Source of the DNA: Dendrolimus kikuchii
Taxonomy: Eukaryota > Arthropoda > Insecta > Lepidoptera > Lasiocampidae
Length of the DNA stretch: 64,000 nt
Reading direction: 5' to 3'
Assembly: GCA_019925095.2 (NCBI GenBank)
Contig: CM034412.1
Span: 7,499,501-7,563,500 of the forward strand
Shown here: positions 10,566-20,680 of the stretch, piece by piece
Numbering within the stretch: the first letter of the stretch is position 1
How the letters are laid out: the number at the start of each line of letters is the position of its first letter
The notes under the pieces: generated by a model
Seen by the model: only the letters and a program-made list of their open reading frames with translations
Told to the model about the DNA's origin: nothing
The model's database searches: none
Program-made: the position numbers and the translations under genes

Positions 10566-10760
10566 TAACAAGTTGGCGGTAGGCTAAACAAAACTTTAAC
10601 AATACTCGTTGACACTTGACATCTTAGTCTTCCGTGATCACGGCCACTGAAAAGTGGCCGAAACGTCGGAAAAACCAAAATCAAATAAAATTACCGCGCT
10701 TAAAACCGTTAAAACGTAGTTTTATTATGTATACAAGTCGCGAAAACTTAAGAAAATATT
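10566..10760 (+). repeat. PLE 3' untranslated region with conserved hairpin
   Basis: After the PLE stop codon lies a block also found at 48055-48410, 49920-50050 and 58805-58995. It holds a 12-bp palindrome CCGTGATCACGG (10632-10643), a 7-bp hairpin with a GAAA loop (10642-10659), then GAAACGTC (10660-10667), the 39-base arm of the inverted repeat (10682-10720) and a common end GTCGCGAAAACTTAAGAAAAT. The repeated end point suggests the PLE 3' terminus. GAAACGTC resembles the conserved 3' box of PLE hammerhead ribozymes, but the local fold does not match one. Confidence 0.7.
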
Positions 10761-11359
10761 ATGCAAGCTATGACGTCATAACTTAAACAAGTCAATTAGC
10801 GTATTAATTATTATTTAAATAGTTATTAAAATGATTCTTATCATGATATTTATGAAGTAAAATAATAATGTGGTATTTTACCGCCCGCTCTCTTATATTA
10901 AAATAATTTTAGAATTTATTGTAAGATAATTATACTATAACTAACTGTGCCCGGGACGTTGTCCGCGTGGAATTTGTTTTCAAAACTCCCCGATTTTGAA
11001 ACATTTTTCATTGGTGCTTCGTTCCTATTGGTCTTAGCGTAATGATATATAGCCTATAGCCTTCCTCGATAAATGGGCTATTTAACACCGAAAGAATTTT
11101 TCAAATCAGACCAGCAGTTCCTAAGATTAGCGCGTTTCATCAAACAAACAAACTCTTCAGCTTTATATATTATTATAAGATTATATTCTTTTTTGTTAGT
11201 TAATTTAGTTAAGTTGTATTCTAATTTCTTGTAGCCTCCTCTACAAACATGTATATGCACACTCACAAACATCTACATGAATATGACAAACATGCAAACC
11301 GTATCCACTGGCAAATGACCTGAGGGACCTCAGATTGACTTATATTACAGGTTATTATT
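10761..11359. other. AT-rich DNA, no gene seen
   Basis: No coding frame or repeat that I recognise. An unrecognised 64-codon minus-strand frame at 11078-11272 is likely chance. Confidence 0.55.
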
Positions 11360-11685
11360 GTACCTTTTTTTTATTGCAGGAGTGCAGCAGACAGGCAGAC
11401 GGTCCATTTTATAGAAAGCGGTTACCATCGCCTATAGACATTTACAACACCAAAGGTGGTACAAATGCGCTGCTGCTCTCTTAAGGGTCACTGGAACCTG
11501 GTCACTAATGCCGGAACACAACTCAAGGTTGTTATAGCGACATACTTTAGACCAGGGGTGGTCGCCATCCAGTCGGGCAAATGCCCTACCACCTGGCTGT
11601 GGGTTGTTAAGTCGCCTCTTACGACAGGCCGCCCGGCCGCAGGAAATAGTGTTCTTTCTCCGTTCCTGCACGGATAAACCTAGTT
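11360..11685 (-). repeat. SINE-A copy, near full length
   Basis: Minus-strand copy with the A-rich tail at the low end and the 5' hairpin end (GCAGGAACGG) near 11665-11680. It contains every block described for the family. Confidence 0.8.
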
Positions 11686-12183
11686 CGAGAGACTGAGACA
11701 ACTCAACATTTTCTATAGTGTTTTAGCTTATGAATAGAATGTTTTCTTTTTATATTCTGTACATTGTTCCTACAAAGACTTAACAAAGATTAGAGATGTT
11801 TTTTATTGTACAATAACAATTCTATAGCATTCTAATATCTATACAGTCTCACTCGCATCCGTCGCTCAGCTGCTTCGAAGAAATTCGATATAATTATATG
11901 TTTTTGTCGTGGCATATTATAAGTACTAGTATCAATTATATTGATAATTAAATTATTTACTGCTCACACTATCGTTGTACTAATTACTTTTCTCTGTTAT
12001 TTTTGTTATGCATTGATAAAGGGCTGTGCGTTTGTTCTAACATGGATTAATTATGGTTGCGTTGGTTTTAAATTCTCGAATTCATACCCTGTCCAACGGT
12101 TTATTTTACTTTAGACAGGTCGATCATTGATTAATTCGCAATAAAAGCATTGCCATTCAAATTTATAAAAAAAATCGACTACA
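11686..12183. other. AT-rich DNA, no gene seen
   Basis: No gene or repeat recognised. Confidence 0.55.
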
Positions 12184-12501
12184 TCTATACGTATAATAAA
12201 ACTGTAGAGGTCGAATTTCTGTACAATGAAAAAAATTTGCTAAAAGCCGAGTCAGGGGGATGTAAGAAGTGAAATAGAACTAATTTAGATTTTTTTTCAA
12301 ATTTTTTGTTTCTCTGTTCGTCTGTATGTTTGTACCGGCTAATCTCCGGAACGACTGGACCGATTTAAATGAAATTTTGTATGGTGGTAGCTTATATCCC
12401 TGGTCAACATATAGGATACTTTTGATCCCGAAAAATTAAAATAGTTCCCGTGGGATAGTTAAAAAACCGCACACGCGGACGAAGTCACGGGCATCGGCTA
12501 G
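12184..12501 (+). mobile_element. Non-autonomous Helitron (Lep1-like)
   Basis: Starts TCTATACGTATAATAAAACT after an A and ends GGCATCGGCTAG before a T, the A|TC...CTAG|T arrangement of Helitrons. A CCGC/GCGG stem lies 20-odd bases before the end. It is 318 bp and encodes nothing. The copy at 24536-25031 shares both ends and the internal GAACGACTGGACCGATTTAA-like block, and its insertion site confirms the boundaries. Confidence 0.75.
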
Positions 12502-12526
12502 TTGTCAAATTTTAATCAGTTTGGTA
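12502..12526 (+). repeat. 25-bp flank duplicated at 13321
   Basis: Identical to 13321-13345. In both places it directly follows a Helitron-like 3' end (GCGGACGAAG...GCTA). Confidence 0.7.
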
Positions 12527-13265
12527 CACCCATATCATTTGCTAAAAATATTGTTTTTTCCATCTTCTCCCAATTATTTGGAATTGGCACAATATGTTTT
12601 TTTTCTTTCATACTCATCTATTCTGACACACGTCCTCTTTCACATTTGCTACAAATACTTTTGCATAATAAATAAGCCGTATCTCATATGTTATACTTAA
12701 AAGAATAATAAAGCAAGAGTATGACATTTTAAATCTAAATGCGATCTTGTTTTTGCTTTTAATTAAAAAATTATCATTTCATAACAATTAGTTACGACTA
12801 AATTTAGATATGATAAAGATACTTTATGGTCTATGCATTAGATGACTCACAGAACGGCAGTACTACGTCGCTTGGAACAATGAAGTATTATAATTGTGAC
12901 ATGTGCAAAATTACTGTCAAAAATATGTAAGTTGATGGGCGTGCAAACGTCAAAAGTAAAATAAATCGTTGGACAGGGTATATTATGTTACATTTTGAGG
13001 GTTCCACAGCCATCTTAGCAATAATAAAATCCTTACAAAATTCTTATGTCCATGAGTTAGTCTGTTCGTCTGTCTATCTATATACGTCAGTCATTTTTCT
13101 CGTAAACTTATGCGTCTATATGGGTGACTGTGACGAAATCTGCTCATCAAGATTATCTATGTGTAAAACCTAAATATGTTCCTCTCAAAAACGGTCAAGA
13201 GGACTGGATGAGTGTGAGGTGCGTGTCTGTGTGTGTTATTTTTTTAAATATTGATTTGTATCTTT
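12527..13265. other. No recognised gene
   Basis: Repeat debris near 12560-12660 resembles 7770-7840. Unrecognised frames at 12985-13173 and 13124-13624 overlap repeats and are not supported as genes. Confidence 0.5.
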
Positions 13266-13345
13266 TAGCTAGATGTGTTGCTGGGGAGTTTCACGCGGAC
13301 GAAGCCGTGACTTCAGCTAATTGTCAAATTTTAATCAGTTTGGTA
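13266..13345 (+). repeat. LINE-tail block joined to Helitron-like 3' end
   Basis: Begins TTTAGCTAGATGTGTTGCTG, a block also seen in reverse at 49268-49350. It runs into a Helitron-like end (CGCGGACGAAG...GCTAA) and the 25-bp flank shared with 12502-12526. Confidence 0.5.
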
Positions 13346-13393
13346 AAACACCCGCGTTTGACTGACATTGCGCCTGATGTCAGGCGGAAATGC

Positions 13394-13520
13394 TTTGTGA
13401 ACGGAACGTTAAGTGTCAAAAACGTCATGTCATGTAATTTTAAAAAGAATATAACCTCTTTGAACTGGATTCAAATTGCATTCTTTTACTCCCGAAACTT
13501 AAAAATTCGAAATCACGTTA
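13394..13520 (+). repeat. BEL/Pao LTR-like direct repeat, 5' copy
   Basis: 127 bases that match 19131-19257 with a single mismatch (G at 13447, C at 19184). The repeats bracket the gag-pol frame. They are shorter than expected for BEL LTRs and do not end in clear TG...CA termini. No convincing tRNA primer-binding site follows at once. A GACAT at 13364-13368 matches the five bases after the 3' copy (19258-19262) and could be a 5-bp TSD. Confidence 0.65.
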
Positions 13521-13747
13521 TAATCATTTTGATCATTCGACCGGATCATCCCAGCGCAAGAATACGGTCTGTTATCCATTCCCGTTATTCCCATTTCCCG
13601 AATTTGGTTGAAATTTGTGTCTAAATTGAGATAAACTACATCGGCGTCGCCGGTAGGTACAATTTTTCATAGTCATTGCCATATCGCCGCGTTATAATTT
13701 CATTTTATTTTAAGTATTATTCGTTATATATTCCATAATTTGCTAAA

Positions 13748-16700
13748 ATGAGTCTCGATGAGTATAGTGATGCCGGAAATACATCTAATATAAGTGAGTT
13801 TAAGAGACAAAGGGGGTTCATTAAAGGTAGATTGACATTATTCGAAAAATACATAGCTAAATTTGACAACGTGCTTTTGACCGATAGGCAACAAGCTGAA
13901 ATCCAACTACGAATGGAATCTGCGTCTGCCTTGCTAACTTCTTTTAACCATATACAACAAAATATTGATAAAATGTCAGATGACACTGAGTTGACAAGAA
14001 ATTTAGAATATAGGGAGGCTTTTGAGGATCAGTATTTCAATATAATGTCAATAGCAAAATGTTTACTTAATCCAAGTAAAAATGATTCTAGTATGAGTTC
14101 ACCTTGCACCAACAAGATCAATGTTGAATCTATACCTATAAAATTACCAGATATTAAGCTCCCTTGCTTTGATGGTTCATATGATCATTGGCTTGAGTAT
14201 AAAAACTCATATATATCAATAATTCATAAACGCACTGATTTAGATGCTATACAAAAGTTTCACTACTTAAAATCTTCTCTTAGTGGTTCAGCGCTTCAAG
14301 TAATCAGCGCACTAGAGTTCACATCAGGTAATTACATTCATGCTTGGGAATTGTTAGAAAGCAGATTTCAAAATAATCGTTTATTAACACATAACCATGT
14401 TAAAGCTCTGTTTACTGCACAATCTATGAATAAAGAATCCTCGGTTCAAATAAGAAAATTAATTGATATTATCCTACGCAACTTAAGGGCACTAAAATCA
14501 TTAAATGAACCCACTGACTCATGGGATACTTTGGTTATTTACATTATGGTTTCTAAACTTGATTCTTCTACGGAGCGTGAATGGGAGAATTTCAAAGGTT
14601 CTGTTAAGGAAAAGATTAAGTTGGGTGATTTGTTACATTTTTTGCGGAATCGTGCAGACATGTTAGACATGATTCAGTGTAGTCACAATAAGCCTACAAA
14701 ATCTTTTAAACGGGCCTCTATTGAAAATACACAGCCACATCAAAGCTACAGTTATGCATCTACATCCACACCTTCACATAATATTGGTAATAAATTGGAA
14801 AAACCTTCAAGACTATGCCCCATGTGTAATGGTAGCCATGCATTATTCTCATGTATTAATTTTTTGAATTTATCTGTTCAAGACAGAATTAATTTTGTAA
14901 AAATTAAAGAACAATTGTGTAAAAATTGCTTGCGTCCAGGACATATTGTAAGTGAATGTAAGTATGGACCTTGTAAACAATGTCAGAAGAAACATAATAG
15001 TTTAATACATTTAAATAATTTTAAATCTCATACTCCTCAGTCTGTGTTATCAGATACAAACAGCTGCCTTTCCCAGTCGGTGGAAAGCAAACCAGTGTCA
15101 ATAGTTTCTTGTGCGTTTAACCCTCAAATGGGCATGGATAAAAACAATAAACATTTTATTCAATTACCACAAGTATTGCTGTCCACTGCAATTGTTGAAG
15201 TGATGGATAGTAACAACCAATATCATACAGCCCGAGCGCTGTTAGATAATGGTAGCCAAAATAGTTTCATATCAGATAAACTATGCAATCGTTTAAATAT
15301 TCCAATCATACAGTCCACAATGCGTATATTGGGTGTAGGACAGTCGGTCTCACACACAAATAAATTATGCAATATTAATATGCGTTCAAAATATAATCAA
15401 TTTAATATGCGTTTACAATGTTTTGTTTTGTCAAACATTACATCCAATCTACCTTCCAATTATTATGATTACAAATTATTTGACATTCCAGAAAATCATC
15501 CTTTGGCTGATCCCACTTTTTACATACCTTCAGAAATCGATTTGCTGATAGGTGCCGACGTTTTTTGGGATCTGTTGGATAATAATCGAATTCCACTTCC
15601 CAATGGACCATATTTACAAGGTTCAAGGTTAGGCTGGTTGATTTCTGGACCCATAAATAATAAAAATATTCGTTATAATAACTCTCATTGTCATTTTATC
15701 CAGTCATTGAGTATCGATACTCAATTGCGAAGGTTTTGGGAGTTGGAGGAGATTGGATGTACCGATTCGATTCTTACTAGTGAAGAGCGTAAATGTGAAG
15801 AACACTTCGTTAATACTACCACACGAGATGAAAGTGGAAGGTTTTTAGTTCAAGTTCCACTAAAGGAACCTGCTGATGTTCTTGGAGATTCCTATGAAAG
15901 TGCTAGGTTGCGTTTTTTAGCATTAGAACGAAAGTTAGATCGTTCACCATCTTATAAAAACATGTATGTTCAATTCATGCGTGAATACATTTCATTAGGT
16001 CATATGTCACCCATACATAAATATGACACGCCATTCTATTTCCTTCCTCACCATGGTGTTGTTCGGGAACACAGTTCTACAACAAAATTACGCGTCGTAT
16101 TTGACGCAAGTGCAATTACCACAACAAACAAGTCATTTAACGATATACAATATATAGGCCCGCCATTACAAAATGATATTTTCTTAATTTTGCTTCGATT
16201 TAGACATTATAAGTATGTAGCCTGCGCTGATGTTGAGAAAATGTATCGACAAATTTTAGTTCACCCTAGTCAGCGGAAGTTACAACTTATATTATGGCGG
16301 GAAAATTCGTCTGATGAGTTAGGTATATATCAACTCAACACAGTGACATATGGTACCGCGTCAGCTCCCTATCTCAGTATGCGTTGTTTGCGGCAACTTG
16401 CCGAGGAAACCAATGATGAAATCATTGCCAAGGTCATAAAGGAAGACTTTTTTGTCGATGATTTGATCACAGGTGAAAATAATTCTCGCCTTCTGGCAGA
16501 TATATGCGAAAAAACATCACGGGTGTTAAAGGCAGGGTGTTTTCCGTTGCGTAAATGGACGTTCAATTGTGACGCTAATATAACCAGTTCTAAAGAACTC
16601 GCGATTGGTGAACATTCACAAAATAAAACTCTCGGTCTCGGATGGCAAGTAAATACTGATGAGTTGCATTTTACCACTAGGTTAGATCCTAAAGCTGCTG

Positions 16701-19174
16701 TCACGAAACGTAACATAATTTCAGTAATATCACAAATTTATGATCCGTTGGGTTTATTATCTCCAACAATAATAATAGCGAAAGTGCTTTTACAAAAATT
16801 GTGGCTAAGTAAAGTGGATTGGGATGACATGGTTCCTACGGAAATTGAATGCGCCTGGAACCATTTTATTACAACAATGTCCTGTTTAGATCAAATACGT
16901 ATACCTCGGTACATAATGAGTGAATGCTCGTACGAACATGAATTACATATTTTTACTGACGCGTCACAAGATGCATACGGTGCCTGCGCGTATGTGCGTT
17001 CTTACAGTAATGATCTTATGAATGTTACTAGTCATCTATTATGTGCTAAAAGTAAAGTAGCACCTATTAAAACAGTTTGTACTGTACCGCGGCTCGAGTT
17101 GTGCGGCGCTGTATTAGGAGCTCGTTTATACAAAAAAATCGTTAAGTCTTTACGAATGACATTTACTAGGATATACTTTTGGACAGACTCTACTATTGTT
17201 ATGGGCTGGATTCGAATGTCGCCTCATTCTTTAAAAACGTTTGTGCAAAATCGTGTCTCACAGATTAATGAAATAACTGGTGATGCACCTTGGTTGCACA
17301 TAAAGAGTGAGGATAACCCCGCAGATATAGTATCAAGAGGCATGAATTTGGGCGAACTAAAACATAACAAAATGTGGTGGCATGGTCCAGCATTCTTACA
17401 AAATAGTAAAATTACTTATAAAACTAATTTTGCGTTAGAAATTAATCAATTGCCAGAACTAAAGCCACAAGCTAGTGTTAGTCTCCTGTGTAATAAATCA
17501 AATTCTACAATTAGCATTCTAGATGTTAATAGATTTTCCTCTTTTAACCGAATGCGTCGATCAGCTGCTTATGTGCTTAGATTTATAGATAACGTACGAA
17601 CTTGTAAAGAAAATCGTAAGTTCGGACCTTTATCAGTAGATGAATTGGCCGTTTCAACTGACATGTTAGCACGTCAATCGCAGTTAGAATCGTTTCCTGA
17701 TGAATATAAGTCATTGGTTAAAGGTTTAGCAATAAAATCCAAAAGACTAATCGGTTTAAATATATTTCTAGATAAAAATAATTTGATACGTGTAGGTGGT
17801 CGTTTACATAATTCCAGTCATTTCGAGTACAACAAAAAGCATCCAATACTTTTGTGCAGTAAGCATAGGTTTACTAAATTACTATTTTTATATGAACACA
17901 AGCAGTTAATGCATGGCGGAGCTCAGCTTCTGCTAGCAACTGTGCGTGAATCTTGGTGGCCAATCGGAGGCCGTAATTTAGCAAAAAAGATTCCCAGAGA
18001 ATGTGTTACGTGTATGCGTATGATAGGAAAGACTTCTTCACCAATTATGGGAAATCTCCCCGCCAAAAGGCTTGAACCTGGCTTTCCATTTATGCGTTGC
18101 GGAGCAGACTACGCCGGACCAGTGATGATATTGAATCGTCAAGGCAGGGGAGCTTCTCTTATAAAGGGATACATTTGTTTATTCGTTTGTTTCACTACTC
18201 GGGCGGTGCACTTGGAACTAGTCACTAGTCTTTCATCAGCTTCTTATTTGCTAGCGTTAAAACGATTCATATCTCGACGTGGTAAACCGATAGAGATAAT
18301 TTCCGACAATGGAAAGAACTTTGTGGGCGCTGAAAGAGAATTAGCTTCATTTTTTAAAAATCATAGTCATGATATTTTTAACTACACTTCCGATAATCAT
18401 ATTAAATTTAGTTTTATTCCCCCCTATTCACCTCATTTTGGCGGATTATGGGAAGCCGGGATAAAATCCTGTAAGCATCACTTAAGACGTGTAGTAGGTG
18501 GCGCTAACCTCACATACGAGGAGTTTGCTACAGTTTTGATACAAATTGAGGCCATCCTTAACTCTCGACCTCTTTCAACTCTATCTACGGATCCTAATGA
18601 CCTCTTACCTCTTACTCCTGCCCATTTTCTCATCGGCCGACCGTTGACCGCTCCAGCGGCTGCAGATTTGACAAAATTACCAAATCATCGCCTGCCCCGC
18701 TACGAAATAATCGAGAAAATGAGACAAGACTTTTGGAAAAGATGGGCAAAGGAATACGTTTCGGAACTACAAACTAGAACCAAGTGGAAGATCAATAAGG
18801 ATGATGTCAAACTCCACCAACTTGTTCTTATAAAAGATGACAACTTGCCACCTCTCAAATGGAAGTTAGGAAGGATAATCCGTATATTCCCTGGCTTGGA
18901 CGGTGTGTCTCGAGTAGCTGATCTGTACACATCATCTGGAGTAACTCGCAGAGCTTTCTCGAAAATTTGTCCACTACCAATACCATCAATGGACCCTAAA
19001 GATGGTGTAACGACAATGGAATCCAAATGCGGTGTGATGACCCTGGACTGCAAAGGCGTTGTGATGTCTGCTGATCCTGTTGGAACCTGCTGCTTCCAAG
19101 GCCGGCCCCATGTTACTACATTATACAAAGTTTGTGAACGGAACGTTAAGTGTCAAAAACGTCATGTCATGTAA
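13748..19174 (+). CDS. BEL/Pao retrotransposon gag-pol polyprotein, intact
   Basis: One uninterrupted frame of 1,808 codons; the ATG follows AAA, a fair insect start context. Domains in order (residues approximate): gag-like region of the BEL type (DUF1759-like, 130-290, LPCFDGSYDHWLEYKNSY); cysteine-rich knuckles at 356-415 (CPMCNGSHALFSC, CKNCLRPGHIVSEC, CKQCQKKH); aspartic protease near 498 (LLDNGSQNSFIS, with N where S or T is usual); reverse transcriptase 750-960 (VVFDASA near 783, catalytic FFVDD near 900); RNase H 1065-1170 (FTDASQDAYGACAY, FWTDSTIVMGWI); integrase with an HHCC zinc motif about 1380-1425 and catalytic D (GADYAGP), D (SDNGKN) and E (WEAGIK), then a C-terminal domain ending SKICPLP. 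It has no envelope gene. Products would form virus-like particles and copy the element into the genome. The unbroken frame suggests recent insertion. The last codons overlap the 3' LTR-like repeat. Confidence 0.95.
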   Translation: MSLDEYSDAGNTSNISEFKRQRGFIKGRLTLFEKYIAKFDNVLLTDRQQAEIQLRMESASALLTSFNHIQQNIDKMSDDTELTRNLEYREAFEDQYFNIMSIAKCLLNPSKNDSSMSSPCTNKINVESIPIKLPDIKLPCFDGSYDHWLEYKNSYISIIHKRTDLDAIQKFHYLKSSLSGSALQVISALEFTSGNYIHAWELLESRFQNNRLLTHNHVKALFTAQSMNKESSVQIRKLIDIILRNLRALKSLNEPTDSWDTLVIYIMVSKLDSSTEREWENFKGSVKEKIKLGDLLHFLRNRADMLDMIQCSHNKPTKSFKRASIENTQPHQSYSYASTSTPSHNIGNKLEKPSRLCPMCNGSHALFSCINFLNLSVQDRINFVKIKEQLCKNCLRPGHIVSECKYGPCKQCQKKHNSLIHLNNFKSHTPQSVLSDTNSCLSQSVESKPVSIVSCAFNPQMGMDKNNKHFIQLPQVLLSTAIVEVMDSNNQYHTARALLDNGSQNSFISDKLCNRLNIPIIQSTMRILGVGQSVSHTNKLCNINMRSKYNQFNMRLQCFVLSNITSNLPSNYYDYKLFDIPENHPLADPTFYIPSEIDLLIGADVFWDLLDNNRIPLPNGPYLQGSRLGWLISGPINNKNIRYNNSHCHFIQSLSIDTQLRRFWELEEIGCTDSILTSEERKCEEHFVNTTTRDESGRFLVQVPLKEPADVLGDSYESARLRFLALERKLDRSPSYKNMYVQFMREYISLGHMSPIHKYDTPFYFLPHHGVVREHSSTTKLRVVFDASAITTTNKSFNDIQYIGPPLQNDIFLILLRFRHYKYVACADVEKMYRQILVHPSQRKLQLILWRENSSDELGIYQLNTVTYGTASAPYLSMRCLRQLAEETNDEIIAKVIKEDFFVDDLITGENNSRLLADICEKTSRVLKAGCFPLRKWTFNCDANITSSKELAIGEHSQNKTLGLGWQVNTDELHFTTRLDPKAAVTKRNIISVISQIYDPLGLLSPTIIIAKVLLQKLWLSKVDWDDMVPTEIECAWNHFITTMSCLDQIRIPRYIMSECSYEHELHIFTDASQDAYGACAYVRSYSNDLMNVTSHLLCAKSKVAPIKTVCTVPRLELCGAVLGARLYKKIVKSLRMTFTRIYFWTDSTIVMGWIRMSPHSLKTFVQNRVSQINEITGDAPWLHIKSEDNPADIVSRGMNLGELKHNKMWWHGPAFLQNSKITYKTNFALEINQLPELKPQASVSLLCNKSNSTISILDVNRFSSFNRMRRSAAYVLRFIDNVRTCKENRKFGPLSVDELAVSTDMLARQSQLESFPDEYKSLVKGLAIKSKRLIGLNIFLDKNNLIRVGGRLHNSSHFEYNKKHPILLCSKHRFTKLLFLYEHKQLMHGGAQLLLATVRESWWPIGGRNLAKKIPRECVTCMRMIGKTSSPIMGNLPAKRLEPGFPFMRCGADYAGPVMILNRQGRGASLIKGYICLFVCFTTRAVHLELVTSLSSASYLLALKRFISRRGKPIEIISDNGKNFVGAERELASFFKNHSHDIFNYTSDNHIKFSFIPPYSPHFGGLWEAGIKSCKHHLRRVVGGANLTYEEFATVLIQIEAILNSRPLSTLSTDPNDLLPLTPAHFLIGRPLTAPAAADLTKLPNHRLPRYEIIEKMRQDFWKRWAKEYVSELQTRTKWKINKDDVKLHQLVLIKDDNLPPLKWKLGRIIRIFPGLDGVSRVADLYTSSGVTRRAFSKICPLPIPSMDPKDGVTTMESKCGVMTLDCKGVVMSADPVGTCCFQGRPHVTTLYKVCERNVKCQKRHVM

Positions 19175-19257
19175 TTTTAAAAACAATATAACCTCTTTGA
19201 ACTGGATTCAAATTGCATTCTTTTACTCCCGAAACTTAAAAATTCGAAATCACGTTA
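19131..19257 (+). repeat. BEL/Pao LTR-like direct repeat, 3' copy
   Basis: Matches 13394-13520 with one mismatch. The 20 bases before it (from TGTTACTACA at 19111) follow a GGCCGGCCCCA stretch and look like an LTR start after a purine/GC tract, yet they are absent from the 5' copy. Confidence 0.65.
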
Positions 19258-20669
19258 GACATAATAATTTATACATAATATGAAATATGTAACTTTTAGC
19301 TGTTTCTTGTTTTGTGTGCCAAATAAATAAATAAATGTGATTATCATTGTTAGTTTGGTCTATAGTTTATCATTTATGTATTCATATATAGTATAATATA
19401 ATAGTATAGTATAGCATTTATTAGCACGCAAATTTATAGATGGCATTTAAAACAATTTGTATTTAATGATTTTACATTTTGTGGAATCTTATTGTAAATT
19501 TTTGGTGCCATGCATACGATGATTTAGTATTTAAATTGTATTTTACGGTAGAACGCTAGAACCCTGCATGCGTGAACCCGACTCGCACGCGTGCCGATTG
19601 AGATAGATTTATTTCATTTTGACTTTTATACATCGTAGCATAATTTGATATTTTAAACTCCTAAAGCTCTTCATAATGCTCTGCTATAAATTTCATATAA
19701 TTACACCTATTGCTATTTTAGAATTCCAGTCGTATATAAATAACAATTTCCATCAAATTAATTTTTAATTACCTGACGAATTTATTAATTAACATAATAT
19801 ATGCAGTCAAAATATGTTTTGCTGTCAACACACCAAACGCGAGACAAAAAAAGTTCAAATACGCTTATAAATATATATACAGCTTTTAATAAATTTACAT
19901 AAGTAACGAGAAGGTATTACTATTTTAATGTACACGTATGTCTGGTACAATTAACACAATTGATTATTCAAGTTAATATGTATTAAATTTTAATGAAAAG
20001 ATTGTGATTAAAACCTGCACATTGAACTGTTAATATTCACTAATATATGATGAAACTGCCCAATCTGCATTGAATGTGTGTGGCAGGAATATTGTACACA
20101 TTCTCCCAAAATTAGGACGTTCGAGCTCATTGGGATATATGCTGTGAGCCAAGGACCTAAAGTGGCCGCCTTTCGAGAATGGCTTAATAAAAGTGACATT
20201 GGTTTAACCAACACCGTTGGCTCAGCGAGTCAAAATGTGTCTTGACCTCCGAAACGAGAACAACGACATTTGTTTAGATATATATATTGGTAGGTACATG
20301 TATTGAAGAGATTGCTTTAAATCTAACAGATAAACAGACAGGCAAAAATTCTAGACATTGTATTTTCGGAATCTGCTGATCCAAAGTAGCTCTCCTGATT
20401 TTTTCACATTTTACACGTATTGTAGAAACTCGATCTATTTACAGGTTTATTATACTAGTATAGATAGATAGAAGATAAATTTACACATTTAGTATATATA
20501 GTACAGATTCTAAATTTTGCCTTGTATTCTGCCAAGCATTTAACACTCACAAGTTAATAGCTTAGAAGATATTCACTCCTAAAATCTGGAAAATTGTGAA
20601 AAAATACCAATATAGTAGAGCTTAGAAAAGTCTTTCATCAAAAATCATAATTGCTGATGTTTATGTATA
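19258..20669. other. AT-rich DNA, no gene seen
   Basis: A less AT-rich block at about 20040-20270 has an unrecognised 68-codon minus-strand frame. No domain is visible. Confidence 0.5.
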
Positions 20670-20680
20670 TTTTTAGAGTT

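Noticed and set aside
10642..10670. Active hammerhead ribozyme
   Set aside because: The GAAACGTC box is present, but the CUGANGA box reads CUGAAAA and is paired inside the stem, so the standard fold cannot form.
13748..19174. Endogenous retrovirus with an envelope gene
   Set aside because: Domain order is BEL/Pao gag-pol and no envelope frame follows before the 3' repeat.
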